In this document: piece by piece, positions 9,901 through 15,816 of the stretch
How positions within the stretch are numbered: position 1 is the stretch's first letter
How the letters are laid out: each line of letters starts with the position of its first letter
From: an uncultured Bacteroidales bacterium
Lineage (GTDB): Bacteria > Bacteroidota > Bacteroidia > Bacteroidales > F082
Direction: 5' to 3'
DNA length: 64,000 nucleotides
NCBI GenBank assembly: GCA_905233445.1
Contig: CAJOEP010000010.1
Span: forward strand, 1-64,000
The notes under the pieces: generated by a model
The model's database searches: none
What the model was told of the DNA's origin: nothing
Seen by the model: the letters and a program-made list of their open reading frames with translations, nothing else
Position numbers and translations under genes: made by a program

Positions 9901-10859
9901 CTCTGGTAAATCACGAAACCATACTGTCCGTCGGTGATGATAGCCTGACTGTTTTTTACACCTGAAACATACCAGTTGTTGAATGTTACACTGGCTTGTG
10001 TGGCTGTTGTTCCTACTGTGTTGGCAAACTCCCAAAGTCCAGCAATTGATGTGATTTCTGTCAATTGCACAATGGAATATGTCGCAGTAGCCACGCTACT
10101 GTTGCTCATTCCTGACTTCGCGGCCATAGCCTTCACTGTGGTAGTCTCGCTGATGGCGATAGGAGAGGAGTAGACCGCACTTGATGTTGTCGGGTCAGTG
10201 CCGTCCAAAGTGTAATGAATTGTCGCACCTGCTGTCGTGCAACTGATAGTCACATTCTGTGCTGTGGTATATGTTCCAGCCGCCGGTGAGAACGTCGGAG
10301 TCGCTACACTCTGCTGACCGCCACTTTCTTTGTAATACTCAACCTTTGATACTGTAACCAAACCATTACTTGATCCTGATGCACAGTCAAATTCAATCTT
10401 GTAGTACAAATTCAATGCTGGTGACGTTAAAGTGACAGTTTGTACTCCTGTCGCCTTATCAAATTCACCGGCTTCATTCCACGATGTGCCATTACTACTG
10501 GTGTAAAGCTTCATGGAATTGATTTTTGCAGCTGTTAATGCATCTATGGTTAAATCAACTTTCGTTACGGCTACCGAATAAGCAGCACTTGTTGTGATTT
10601 TACCCACAGAAGCATTGTTTTTACGGCCAAACTTCACATAAGCCCAACCATTATTGTTGTTGTTTCCGTTAGCTATATCCCATGTAAATTCACCGTTGGT
10701 TGTGGACCATGTGGAAGTGTAGTTGGAAACGCTCTGCGAATTGTAGCTCGCACCGAAGAGACATGTTGAATACACCTCTTCATCTCTCGTCTGTCCCCAA
10801 ACGAAATTCGTCATCACTAGCATTAAAGCCGTGATAATCAATGTAAATAGTTTTTTCAT
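3984..10859 (-). CDS. Giant modular T9SS-secreted surface protein
   Basis: A 2291-residue protein, probably exported by Sec and then by T9SS and anchored at the cell surface. The start at 10859 gives a signal peptide (MKKLFTLIITALMLVMTNFVWGQ). Five chitobiase/hexosaminidase C-terminal-like repeats (ATPTFSPxxGxYxxAQ...YYTLDGTDPT) are encoded near 10310-10060, 9245-8990, 8290-8035, 6600-6340 and 4985-4735. Between them lie two Listeria-type bacterial repeats, OB-fold-like segments, two copies of a domain beginning near RxxSLxxLxxGxxVxxA, two choice-of-anchor-J-like domains (QDWEGxMxGWTFVT) and two Ig-like abnormal-spindle-type segments. The last about 75 residues are a type A sorting domain (GQPVLSETVATG). 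No catalytic domain is visible, so adhesion or glycan binding is the likely role, by inference. Confidence 0.9.
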   Translation of the reverse strand: MKKLFTLIITALMLVMTNFVWGQTRDEEVYSTCLFGASYNSQSVSNYTSTWSTTNGEFTWDIANGNNNNNGWAYVKFGRKNNASVGKITTSAAYSVAVTKVDLTIDALTAAKINSMKLYTSSNGTSWNEAGEFDKATGVQTVTLTSPALNLYYKIEFDCASGSSNGLVTVSKVEYYKESGGQQSVATPTFSPAAGTYTTAQNVTISCTTAGATIHYTLDGTDPTTSSAVYSSPIAISETTTVKAMAAKSGMSNSSVATATYSIVQLTEITSIAGLWEFANTVGTTATQASVTFNNWYVSGVKNSQAIITDGQYGFVIYQSSHGFTAGDKLNGTVVCNALMYQNHYAELTGVKASDLTVTPGQEVPILTTTINNLEVRNYGTPINLGTLTYNGTAFVDGAQNTITPYNNFSLSPNPISSLESNTQYNVKGVYIVYWQSGNPVKQIAPRSADDFEEYIAPSYYAVNISPVTNGQVEVNKTEALEGETITVTATANENFELTELSYIYEGVSEPIDIMADPQFVMPASDVTISATFSPIPQVETPTFSPEAGVYTAAQSVTIACATEGATIYYTLDGTDPTENSSVYSDAIEISENTTVKAFAVKGGLLDSEIASATYNIELPTLTFNKLASHTDVTSTGTYMIVDVNGGYALTSANGTGSAPSAVAVTIMNDAISGNIADELQWNFTAVEGGYKISPINDNVNFLYTTSSNNGVRVGTNTNNVWELDITDNANYHGFKNVACSRYIGVYNNADWRTYTTIHNNIKNTQIEIFVLGEAPVHTYYDVNVAEGIENGTVTVNKSQAEAGETITVTATPETGYELSTLTYSFGQSTFNVNQETMQFTMPSSAVTVNATFTELEKVATPTFTPAAGSYINAQQVTIACATEGATIYYTTDGTNPTENSAVYAEAIAISETTTVKAIAAKEGMNNSEIGTSTYTIILPITIAEARVLADNQYALVQGIVTFIDGRNIYVQDDTAGIDLYLNNNTVPAALALGDMVQAYGKKTVYKGLIELTGINGGNANEFNIISNGNELPVTVKTIAEVLADFAGDNMLQSTRVQIVDAIVGTIDTSNNTPITQGESTLNIYKMPVVEGLEEGDIVTVIGVIGCYNAPQLRVANADDVTYEHPVYPTLYANPASLSGLNYVYEEGPSDIQYFTMSASNLVDAAHVYPSENFEISSVGGTYFTPESDILISGASTFNNIKIYVRLKANLELGTYSESITMSSEGAQVVSVAVTGAVTEPAPPVIPSDYTRVSDLSQLTSGSKVVFAARFDGNANDYYAMTAQASGKPTGVLFTSAISETGAETLPEALADEEDTYYWTVDIVGTNYTFTNANGDVLGYTSGTNFATGGDNTAWSITFQTSGEGTMVPNYSGFVVGNVNNAVRAIALNSNHNFGPYHTQNMTSDSYNFFLDMFATVGGGTLTCATPTFTPEGGTYYEAQEVEIACSTADATIYYTLDGTDPDENSEVYSEPIMAETSLIIKAIAMKEGYENSNIATAEYTIIIGAATIFEQDWEGDMNGWTFVTVEGIKPWTIASYSGNHYAYANGYNGGVNEQWCISPAFSLDIYSNVSLNFRNAKNYTGPDMELFFSNDYDGADPTAATWVALEFVKSTGSYAWTESGNIDLANFTGDECYIGFKYTSTETEAAAWEIDDVTLMGFTTDPYLTVTPNALSGFTYIVGNGPSQVQTFTVSGGNLPPAPGGTTGGITITCSNTHYEFSLDGEVFWPYTIAIQATGTLEPTTLYVRLEAGLYVGQWDGVVTFEDGGLEVTATVSGTVTEEPIPGGDWNRILSLADLEDGDQVIIASRYDATIGDGYYAMTAGVSGKPDGVLFTSVNDGGVEKLPAEIADDADTYLWNVTLNGDVITLTNAAGDMLGYSSSTNFAANTSTDWNIALETSEEGALIPNYTGFVITNAETTNRGVAKNASNKFGAYATSNISNPDYNFYLDLFVYGGSVTPTVATPVFSMPSGTYYETIEVEITCATEGATIYYTIDGSDPTAESEIYAEPIVVESDMTIKAIAMMEGYDNSAIATASYVIMGDVDIILSQDWEGEMDGWTFVTIEGNKPWVVNEHNGNHYANANGYGDDIDNEQWCISPAFDLSNRDERNVTLTFKNAMKFNGPALELYVSDDYDGQDPTAATWEPLEYIASEGNYTWTESGEISLNAYAGASNCYIGFRYISTIDEGAASWEVDDILIVADKYDNVITAEASLNVEVWNSYNALMISNDSDSKLDVVVYNIVGQPVLSETVATGTSTIRHDLVEGVYIVRIANGKEMKGIKVVVRRYMTNHN

Positions 10860-10934
10860 TTTGTTGATATTTTTTATTTGTTTTCCTTTTTTTTCATATA
10901 AATCCGCACAATTCCACCACACTATTCAATCCCA

Positions 10935-10942
10935 CAAAATTA
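10935..10942 (-). promoter_or_regulatory. -7 promoter box of the giant gene
   Basis: TAATTTTG on the minus strand with several TTG triplets 15-25 bases upstream. It gives a leader of about 70 bases before the ATG at 10859. Confidence 0.7.
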
Positions 10943-10977
10943 CAAAAATTTCTTTATCAACCAACCCAAAAACAATA

Positions 10978-11023
10978 AAAAATGTTGATAACTCGCCAAA
11001 ATTGCAAAGTTATCAACATTTTT
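10978..11023. terminator. AT-rich inverted repeat, possible two-way terminator
   Basis: Perfect 16-base arms AAAAATGTTGATAACT (10978-10993) and its complement (11008-11023) around a 14-base loop. Minus-strand transcripts of the TIGR02757 gene would end in a stem followed by T residues; the plus direction also has a short T run. The stem is weak because it is AT-rich. Confidence 0.5.
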
Positions 11024-11029
11024 AAGTTT

Positions 11030-11097
11030 TAAGACCATATGAAAATCAGGCCTTGAGGTATGCGAAGCATATCCAGACTGATTTTCATATGGTCTTA
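11030..11097. repeat. Nested 68-base inverted repeat
   Basis: Perfect 20-base arms (TAAGACCATATGAAAATCAG at 11030-11049, complement at 11078-11097). The loop holds a second hairpin, GGTATGC/GCATATC around GAA (11057-11073). Neither side has a U-tract, so it is not an ordinary intrinsic terminator. It lies ten bases after the TIGR02757 stop codon. Confidence 0.85.
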
Positions 11098-11107
11098 GAA
11101 CTAAATA

Positions 11108-11860
11108 CTACATCAATTCCACACCAAACAAAGCGAAATCATATTTTACAGGATCCTCAGCGTCAAATTCACGCAGGTGCTCTGTTAAAATCTCTACCGC
11201 CATCCTGTCGTTGCTCTTCCTGTCAAGCAATCCTAACTCTCTCGACACCCTCGCCACATGAACATCTAACGGAATCATCAAGTCCTTGGGACTCAAACGT
11301 TTCCAAACACCCAAATCCACAATGCCATCATTCCTTACCAACCATCGTAACGCCATGTGCAGCCTCTTGCATGCCGAGCCTTTCATAGGTGCCTCACAAC
11401 ATGGATTTGATATGTGTTTGCTCGTCACACCATTAGCCTCCGCCATCAAATTTCTGAAATTCTCAATCCCCCTCCACACATCATGCTCCTCATTATAAAA
11501 CACATTCTCTAATGAACAACTGACTAACTGATTATAAATATGTTGTATCCCCTTACAATAATATTTCAAATCCCTACCAAAAAACGTCCTGTGCACACAC
11601 TTTGAGTCCTCCAACTTCTCGAATCCACCCGACATAACATAGTCGTAAGGCGATTTCCCCATGATATCAAGCATCTTGTTGGCGTTGTTCAATATCATCT
11701 TCCTGTTGCCCCATGCTATCGTCGCCACCAAAAACGATACGATTTCAATATCATGAATGTCAGAATATCTGTGCGGAAACTGCACGGGATCGTCCTTGAT
11801 AAACGCCTCCGTATTATTCTTCGCCACCAACTTTTCCAAATAATCTTTAATATTATTCAT
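11108..11860 (-). CDS. TIGR02757 (DUF2400) family protein
   Basis: A 250-residue cytosolic protein that I recognise as TIGR02757/DUF2400 from its N-terminal and central segments (IVSFLVATIAWGNRKMIL, YCKGIQHIYN), the Cys-containing SNPCCEAPMKGSACKRL and the C-terminal LDVHVARVSRELGLLDRK. The family is widespread in Bacteroidota. Its helical layout recalls helix-hairpin-helix DNA glycosylases, but no activity is established to my knowledge. It has no signal peptide. The ATG at 11860 is preceded at once by a nonamer array instead of a recognisable promoter, and the gene is isolated from the upstream T9SS cargo by a hairpin terminator. Confidence 0.85.
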   Translation of the reverse strand: MNNIKDYLEKLVAKNNTEAFIKDDPVQFPHRYSDIHDIEIVSFLVATIAWGNRKMILNNANKMLDIMGKSPYDYVMSGGFEKLEDSKCVHRTFFGRDLKYYCKGIQHIYNQLVSCSLENVFYNEEHDVWRGIENFRNLMAEANGVTSKHISNPCCEAPMKGSACKRLHMALRWLVRNDGIVDLGVWKRLSPKDLMIPLDVHVARVSRELGLLDRKSNDRMAVEILTEHLREFDAEDPVKYDFALFGVELM

Positions 11861-11904
11861 CTTATATGTCTTATTTGCCCTATGAGTCTCATTCGTCCTA
11901 TTAA
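11860..11904. repeat. Nonamer array in the leader of the TIGR02757 gene
   Basis: Five consecutive 9-base units on the plus strand: TCTTATATG, TCTTATTTG, CCCTATGAG, TCTCATTCG, TCCTATTAA. The first unit shares its first base with the start codon complement, so the array fills the 5' leader. No TAnnTTTG box is visible here. Confidence 0.65.
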
Positions 11905-11937
11905 AAACGTAGAGACGTCACACTGTGGCGTCTCTAC
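11902..11937 (-). terminator. GTAGAGACG hairpin terminator, copy 3
   Basis: Arms GTAGAGACG (11909-11917) and CGTCTCTAC (11929-11937), inner stem CACA/TGTG around C. Compared with copy 1 (CATA/TATG) the inner stem has changed on both sides so pairing is kept. On the minus strand GTTTTTAAT follows. Confidence 0.78.
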
Positions 11938-11965
11938 TAAAGTCTAAAGACTAATGTCTAAAGTC
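11938..11965. repeat. Heptamer array, four units
   Basis: TAAAGTC, TAAAGAC, TAATGTC, TAAAGTC, directly abutting the stop codon (11968-11966) of the T9SS cargo gene. Same family as 1411-1445. Confidence 0.85.
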
Positions 11966-13891
11966 TTACTTTACAACAACCTTCACTGTCTGGTTGCCAG
12001 CGTTTACAAAGTAAACACCTGACTCGAGGTTGACGCTCATTTCTGTAACGTTGTTGTATGTCTTAACTAACTGACCAACAGCATTGTAGATGTTGACATC
12101 GCTTGCATTGGTGAGTGATACGTTGAATGAACCCTGTGCTGGGTTAGGATAGACGTTAATCATCTGACCGACTGTCATAGTGTTTTCCTCAACATCCATA
12201 TAGTCAACGTAAATCTTTACTGCCATGTAGCAGTTGTCTGATGAATTCTCATCATCATCTTGTACAAAGGTACCTGGATATTCGTCTCTCTGATAGCAGT
12301 ACCACATATAATCACCTTCTGCATCAGTGTAGATGTATGGAATCAACTGGCCATATACTGCTTCAGCAAACATTGTCATCACGTTTTCAGCAAATACTTG
12401 CTTTGGACCTTCCCATGTGAGACCGCCGTCGCTTGACATGTCGCAGAACAATCTGAAGTAGTGTATACCATTTGTACAATAAACATCAGTGCTGTTACCT
12501 GCAAGCATTGAATATACAACGAACACTTTGTCGCCATCTCTGTGCATTGATGGGAATGCTACAGTACCGTTGTTGTATGCACCATGTGAGTCACCACCAG
12601 CCTCTTGTATAGCGTTAATATCAAGCCAATAGTAGACTTCTGGTAATTCTTCGTCCCATGGATAAACTTGGAAGTTCTCATCCAAAACCTGGTACATACC
12701 GATGTGCTCAGGAACTGGGCTGTGCTCAGCATTTGACCAGTACCAGCATGAACCGTAGAGGTCGTTTGCGATGTAGTTGGTGTCCATGATGAATGGCTCG
12801 CCGTGGTTACCAATACCACCGACGCATGAGTCGTTCAATGGAAGAGTCTCGCTCCAGAATGCAACACCACCGAGACCTGGATAGTATGAACCTGAACCTG
12901 GCTCGCCTTTTGAACCATTGTATTCATAAACAATGTTGAGGTTGTCGTCAGCGTCAAACTCAGCATCAACCCAACGTGGATAGTAGAATATCTTTTCAAA
13001 TGTGGTGTGGATACCTGGGTGCTGGAAGTAAACTCTCTCTGACCATGTTGCACCATTGTCTTCTGAAATAACAGCCTTGCCGTCTGTCCATGCATCGTTG
13101 ATGATGAATGCTACACGGTTAGGTTTTGCAGGGTTGTAATCCATGAAGTAAGCGATGTTTGAACCGCCACCGCCCATCTCGTCTGCACTGAAAGCCTGGA
13201 GAAGCTCGCCGCTAACTGTAAAGTTACCGTTCTCATAGCGATAGTAGCGAAGTGCATCGTCAAATGGGTCTGTTGATGTGTACTGTGTAGCAATGACATG
13301 AACGATGTCGAGATTTCCACCTGAGCATTGGATTGAAGGCCAAGTTGGCTCTAAATCGTTCGGAATGGTAACCATTTCGAATTCGCGGCTGCCGTTCTTG
13401 AAGTTTTCGCAGAACCAGAGGTGGCACTCATTTGCTGAGTGTGATGCAACAACGAGACCATTCTCTTTCCAACGTGCGATTGAACCGAAACCGGTCTTGA
13501 TGTCCTCAATGCGCTCCTCGGTGTACTCCCATTCGCCAACTGCAGGATCCCAAATTGCGAGACCTGTACCACGGTCTGAGAAGTTCTCCTCGGTAGCCAT
13601 TGTGTAGCACATTACTGCAAAACCGTCAGGCCATACAGCAGTGAAGTTTCTCTGAGCAGCGTTTGTCTGCCAGTCATAAGTTGTGTAGGATAACTCTACC
13701 TCTTCAGGATCTATCGTCATGATGCTTCTTGTTGAAGGTGTCAAGTTCATAGATGTGACTGCTTCAGTGCCTGATACAGTCTTTTTCTGAACAGGAGTCA
13801 TCTTTCTGAAGTCTGGTCTTGCGCTCTTTACCTGAGCAAAACCTGCGATAGCCATGGCCATCACGAGTGCTAATGTAAAAAATTTCTTCAT
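11966..13891 (-). CDS. T9SS-secreted protein with Asp boxes
   Basis: A 641-residue exported protein. It has a signal peptide (MKKFFTLALVMAMAIAGFAQ), a long central region of beta-propeller type with two Asp-box motifs (SEDNGATWSE near residue 270 and SSDGGLTWEG near residue 490), and a C-terminal type A sorting domain of about 75 residues (INVYPNPAQGSFNVSL, ESGVYFVNAGNQTVKVVVK). Asp boxes occur in sialidases and other BNR-repeat propellers, but I do not see the sialidase arginine triad clearly, so no enzymatic activity is assigned. It is transcribed alone, with its own promoter and a hairpin terminator behind it. Confidence 0.85.
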   Translation of the reverse strand: MKKFFTLALVMAMAIAGFAQVKSARPDFRKMTPVQKKTVSGTEAVTSMNLTPSTRSIMTIDPEEVELSYTTYDWQTNAAQRNFTAVWPDGFAVMCYTMATEENFSDRGTGLAIWDPAVGEWEYTEERIEDIKTGFGSIARWKENGLVVASHSANECHLWFCENFKNGSREFEMVTIPNDLEPTWPSIQCSGGNLDIVHVIATQYTSTDPFDDALRYYRYENGNFTVSGELLQAFSADEMGGGGSNIAYFMDYNPAKPNRVAFIINDAWTDGKAVISEDNGATWSERVYFQHPGIHTTFEKIFYYPRWVDAEFDADDNLNIVYEYNGSKGEPGSGSYYPGLGGVAFWSETLPLNDSCVGGIGNHGEPFIMDTNYIANDLYGSCWYWSNAEHSPVPEHIGMYQVLDENFQVYPWDEELPEVYYWLDINAIQEAGGDSHGAYNNGTVAFPSMHRDGDKVFVVYSMLAGNSTDVYCTNGIHYFRLFCDMSSDGGLTWEGPKQVFAENVMTMFAEAVYGQLIPYIYTDAEGDYMWYCYQRDEYPGTFVQDDDENSSDNCYMAVKIYVDYMDVEENTMTVGQMINVYPNPAQGSFNVSLTNASDVNIYNAVGQLVKTYNNVTEMSVNLESGVYFVNAGNQTVKVVVK

Positions 13892-13945
13892 ACGAATAGA
13901 TTTTAGTTATTAATAATTAAGTTGTTTTCTGTACATAGTACATGG

Positions 13946-13953
13946 CAAAAATA
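13946..13953 (-). promoter_or_regulatory. -7 promoter box of the Asp-box T9SS gene
   Basis: TATTTTTG on the minus strand with TTG about 20 bases upstream; the leader is about 50 bases and contains a small TGTAC/GTACA inverted repeat (around 13930-13942). Confidence 0.72.
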
Positions 13954-14039
13954 CACATTTTTTTTAAACGGACAACAAAAAAATTAAAAAAAAATAAAAA
14001 ATATTTCTTCATACCTATTAATATTAATTGTCAACTTTT

Positions 14040-14075
14040 AACTGAATAACTGACAAACTGAATAACTGAATAACT
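14040..14075. repeat. Octamer array upstream of kdsA
   Basis: AACTGAAT, AACTGACA, AACTGAAT, AACTGAAT, then AACT. The array covers the place where the -33 element of the kdsA promoter would be. A related array sits at the other end of kdsA. Confidence 0.85.
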
Positions 14076-14083
14076 ATTTTTTT

Positions 14084-14091
14084 TATTTTTG
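14084..14091 (+). promoter_or_regulatory. -7 promoter box of kdsA
   Basis: TATTTTTG 16 bases before the ATG at 14108. There is no upstream TTG; the matching position falls inside the octamer array and reads CTG. Confidence 0.68.
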
Positions 14092-14107
14092 CAAAAATTT
14101 TCTAGCA

Positions 14108-14923
14108 ATGATAACTTTAAACAACTATCCTTTTCTGAAATCGCTCAAGCCGAACCGTTTTTTCCTCCTCGCGGGTCCCTGCGTCATCGAGGATGAGGAA
14201 TCGCCTTTCAAAATAGCTGAGCGTTTGGTTCAAATCACCAAAAGCCTCGATATCCCTTTCGTTTTCAAAGGTTCTTATCGCAAGGCAAACCGCTCGCGTC
14301 TCGATTCATTTCAGGGGATAGGGGATGAGAAAGCTCTCAATGTCTTGAAAAATATCTCAAAGCAGTTCAATGTGCCGGTCGTCACCGATATTCATTCTTG
14401 TGAGGAAGCAGCCATGGCAGCAGATTATGTCGATATACTGCAAATCCCGGCGTTTCTGTGCCGTCAGACTGATTTGCTTGTCGCTGCGGCTAAAACCGGT
14501 AAAATCGTGAATATCAAGAAAGGCCAGTTCCTTTCGGGAGAATCGATGCGTTTTGCGGTTGAAAAGGTGCAACAGTCTGGCAATCAAAGCGTTATGCTGA
14601 CAGATAGAGGTAATTTCTTCGGTTATCAGGATCTGGTCGTCGATTATCGCAACATCTTCGACATGCAGAAAAATAACGTCCCGGTCATCATGGATGTCAC
14701 ACATTCTTTGCAACAGCCGAACCAGACTGGCGGCGTAACTGGCGGCAAACCGGAACTTATCGAACTTATCTCCAAAGCCGCCATAGCCGTGGGAACCGAC
14801 GGACTCTTCATGGAAACACATCCGAATCCGGCCATCGCCAAATCCGACGGCGCCAACATGCTCCGCCTCGACCTCGTCGAACCACTTCTCGAGAAATTGG
14901 TAAGAATCAAAGAATCATTATAA
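14108..14923 (+). CDS. kdsA: 3-deoxy-D-manno-octulosonate 8-phosphate synthase
   Basis: Condenses phosphoenolpyruvate with arabinose 5-phosphate to KDO 8-phosphate, the committed step to the KDO of lipid A-linked core sugars, in the cytosol. The 271 residues show the expected motifs: LAGPCVIED near residue 22, FKGSYRKANRSR, TDIHSCEEA, NIKKGQFLS and DVTHSLQQPN. Cys25 stands where metal-dependent enzymes carry a metal-binding Cys and the E. coli enzyme carries Asn, so a metal-dependent form is likely, by inference. The gene is monocistronic and convergent with aat; repeat arrays flank it on both sides. Confidence 0.95.
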   Translation: MITLNNYPFLKSLKPNRFFLLAGPCVIEDEESPFKIAERLVQITKSLDIPFVFKGSYRKANRSRLDSFQGIGDEKALNVLKNISKQFNVPVVTDIHSCEEAAMAADYVDILQIPAFLCRQTDLLVAAAKTGKIVNIKKGQFLSGESMRFAVEKVQQSGNQSVMLTDRGNFFGYQDLVVDYRNIFDMQKNNVPVIMDVTHSLQQPNQTGGVTGGKPELIELISKAAIAVGTDGLFMETHPNPAIAKSDGANMLRLDLVEPLLEKLVRIKESL

Positions 14924-14924
14924 A

Positions 14925-14980
14925 AGTTAATCAGTTAGTCAGTTAATCAGTTGTTCAGTTAACTGACTAACTGAACAACT
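14925..14980. repeat. Octamer array between kdsA and aat
   Basis: AGTTAATC, AGTTAGTC, AGTTAATC, AGTTGTTC, AGTT, then the inverted AACTGACT, AACTGAAC, AACT. A 12-base stem (AGTTGTTCAGTT and its complement) with an 8-base loop can form. The stop codon and last codons of aat lie inside the array. It is a likely two-way transcription end for the convergent pair, by inference. Confidence 0.85.
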
Positions 14981-15710
14981 TCATAAACTTCGCGCTCCCG
15001 TCTCCCCAGTTTCCCACCAAACTCTGTTCTTTAACTAGAGTTTTGAGTGTTTTCATAAACTCCTTGCGCGGTATCGGCGCTGCTCCCATTCTTTTCATGT
15101 GAGCCGTTTCCTGCTGAGCATCAATGAGCTCAATGCCGTTTCTTGTCATGAATTGGCATAGATTGTACAATGCGAACTTCGACGCATCGGTCTTGGTATG
15201 AAACATCGACTCGGCACAGAAAACCTTGCCAATCGACACCCCATAAAGTCCGCCAACAAGCTCATTGCCCTGATATACCTCCACAGAATGCGCAAATCCC
15301 ATGTCGTGCAACTCGCAATAAGCTGCAATCATGTCCTCGCTGATCCACGGACTCGGCTCATCCTTGTCGTCTTCCTCCTCCAACTGGTCATCGCTGCGCG
15401 GAACGGTAGCACAAGCGCGTATAACTCCTTCAAAATCAGCGTCAAACGAACATGAGTATTTGTTCGACTCAATGGTCTTCCATAATGATTTCGTGACTTT
15501 CAGGTCTGAAGGCCTCAGCACCATCCGCGGGTCGAGCGACCACCATAATATAGGCTCACCTTCCTGATACCATGGAAATATCCCCGATGAGTAGGCGACG
15601 AGCAACCTCTCGGGCGACAAATCCCCGCCAATAGCAAGCAGCCCGTCTCTGGTTGACTGACTGACAGACGGAAAATCATAAACCTCGTCTTTGAGCATGT
15701 ATATTGGCAT
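14967..15710 (-). CDS. aat: Leucyl/phenylalanyl-tRNA-protein transferase
   Basis: Transfers Leu or Phe from aminoacyl-tRNA to the N-terminal Arg or Lys of proteins, marking them for the ClpS/ClpAP N-end rule pathway. The 247 residues include the family signatures GLLAIGGDLSPERLLVAYSS, GIFPWYQEGEPILWWSLDPR and VEVYQGNELVGGLYGVSIGK. Its last residues (KLFS) are read from the octamer array, so the original C-terminus may have been altered by the array. It is divergent from truA, each with its own promoter. Confidence 0.95.
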   Translation of the reverse strand: MPIYMLKDEVYDFPSVSQSTRDGLLAIGGDLSPERLLVAYSSGIFPWYQEGEPILWWSLDPRMVLRPSDLKVTKSLWKTIESNKYSCSFDADFEGVIRACATVPRSDDQLEEEDDKDEPSPWISEDMIAAYCELHDMGFAHSVEVYQGNELVGGLYGVSIGKVFCAESMFHTKTDASKFALYNLCQFMTRNGIELIDAQQETAHMKRMGAAPIPRKEFMKTLKTLVKEQSLVGNWGDGSAKFMKLFS

Positions 15711-15741
15711 AGCTTTACGATTTTGAGGTTAAATTTCACCA

Positions 15742-15749
15742 CAAAGGTA
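15742..15749 (-). promoter_or_regulatory. -7 promoter box of aat
   Basis: TACCTTTG on the minus strand, with TTG 20 bases upstream, giving a leader of about 30 bases. Confidence 0.7.
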
Positions 15750-15791
15750 AAAATAATTTTTAAATTGTGCAAATTTTTTGTGCAATTTTTT

Positions 15792-15799
15792 TATTTTTG
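15792..15799 (+). promoter_or_regulatory. -7 promoter box of truA
   Basis: TATTTTTG 17 bases before the ATG at 15817. Two direct copies of TTGTGCAA (near 15764 and 15776) lie upstream and supply TTG triplets. Confidence 0.7.
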
Positions 15800-15816
15800 C
15801 ACTGCGAAAATTTCTT

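Noticed and set aside
11966-13891. Sialidase
   Set aside because: Two Asp boxes are present, but the arginine triad and nucleophile are not evident, so only a propeller-like surface protein is supported.
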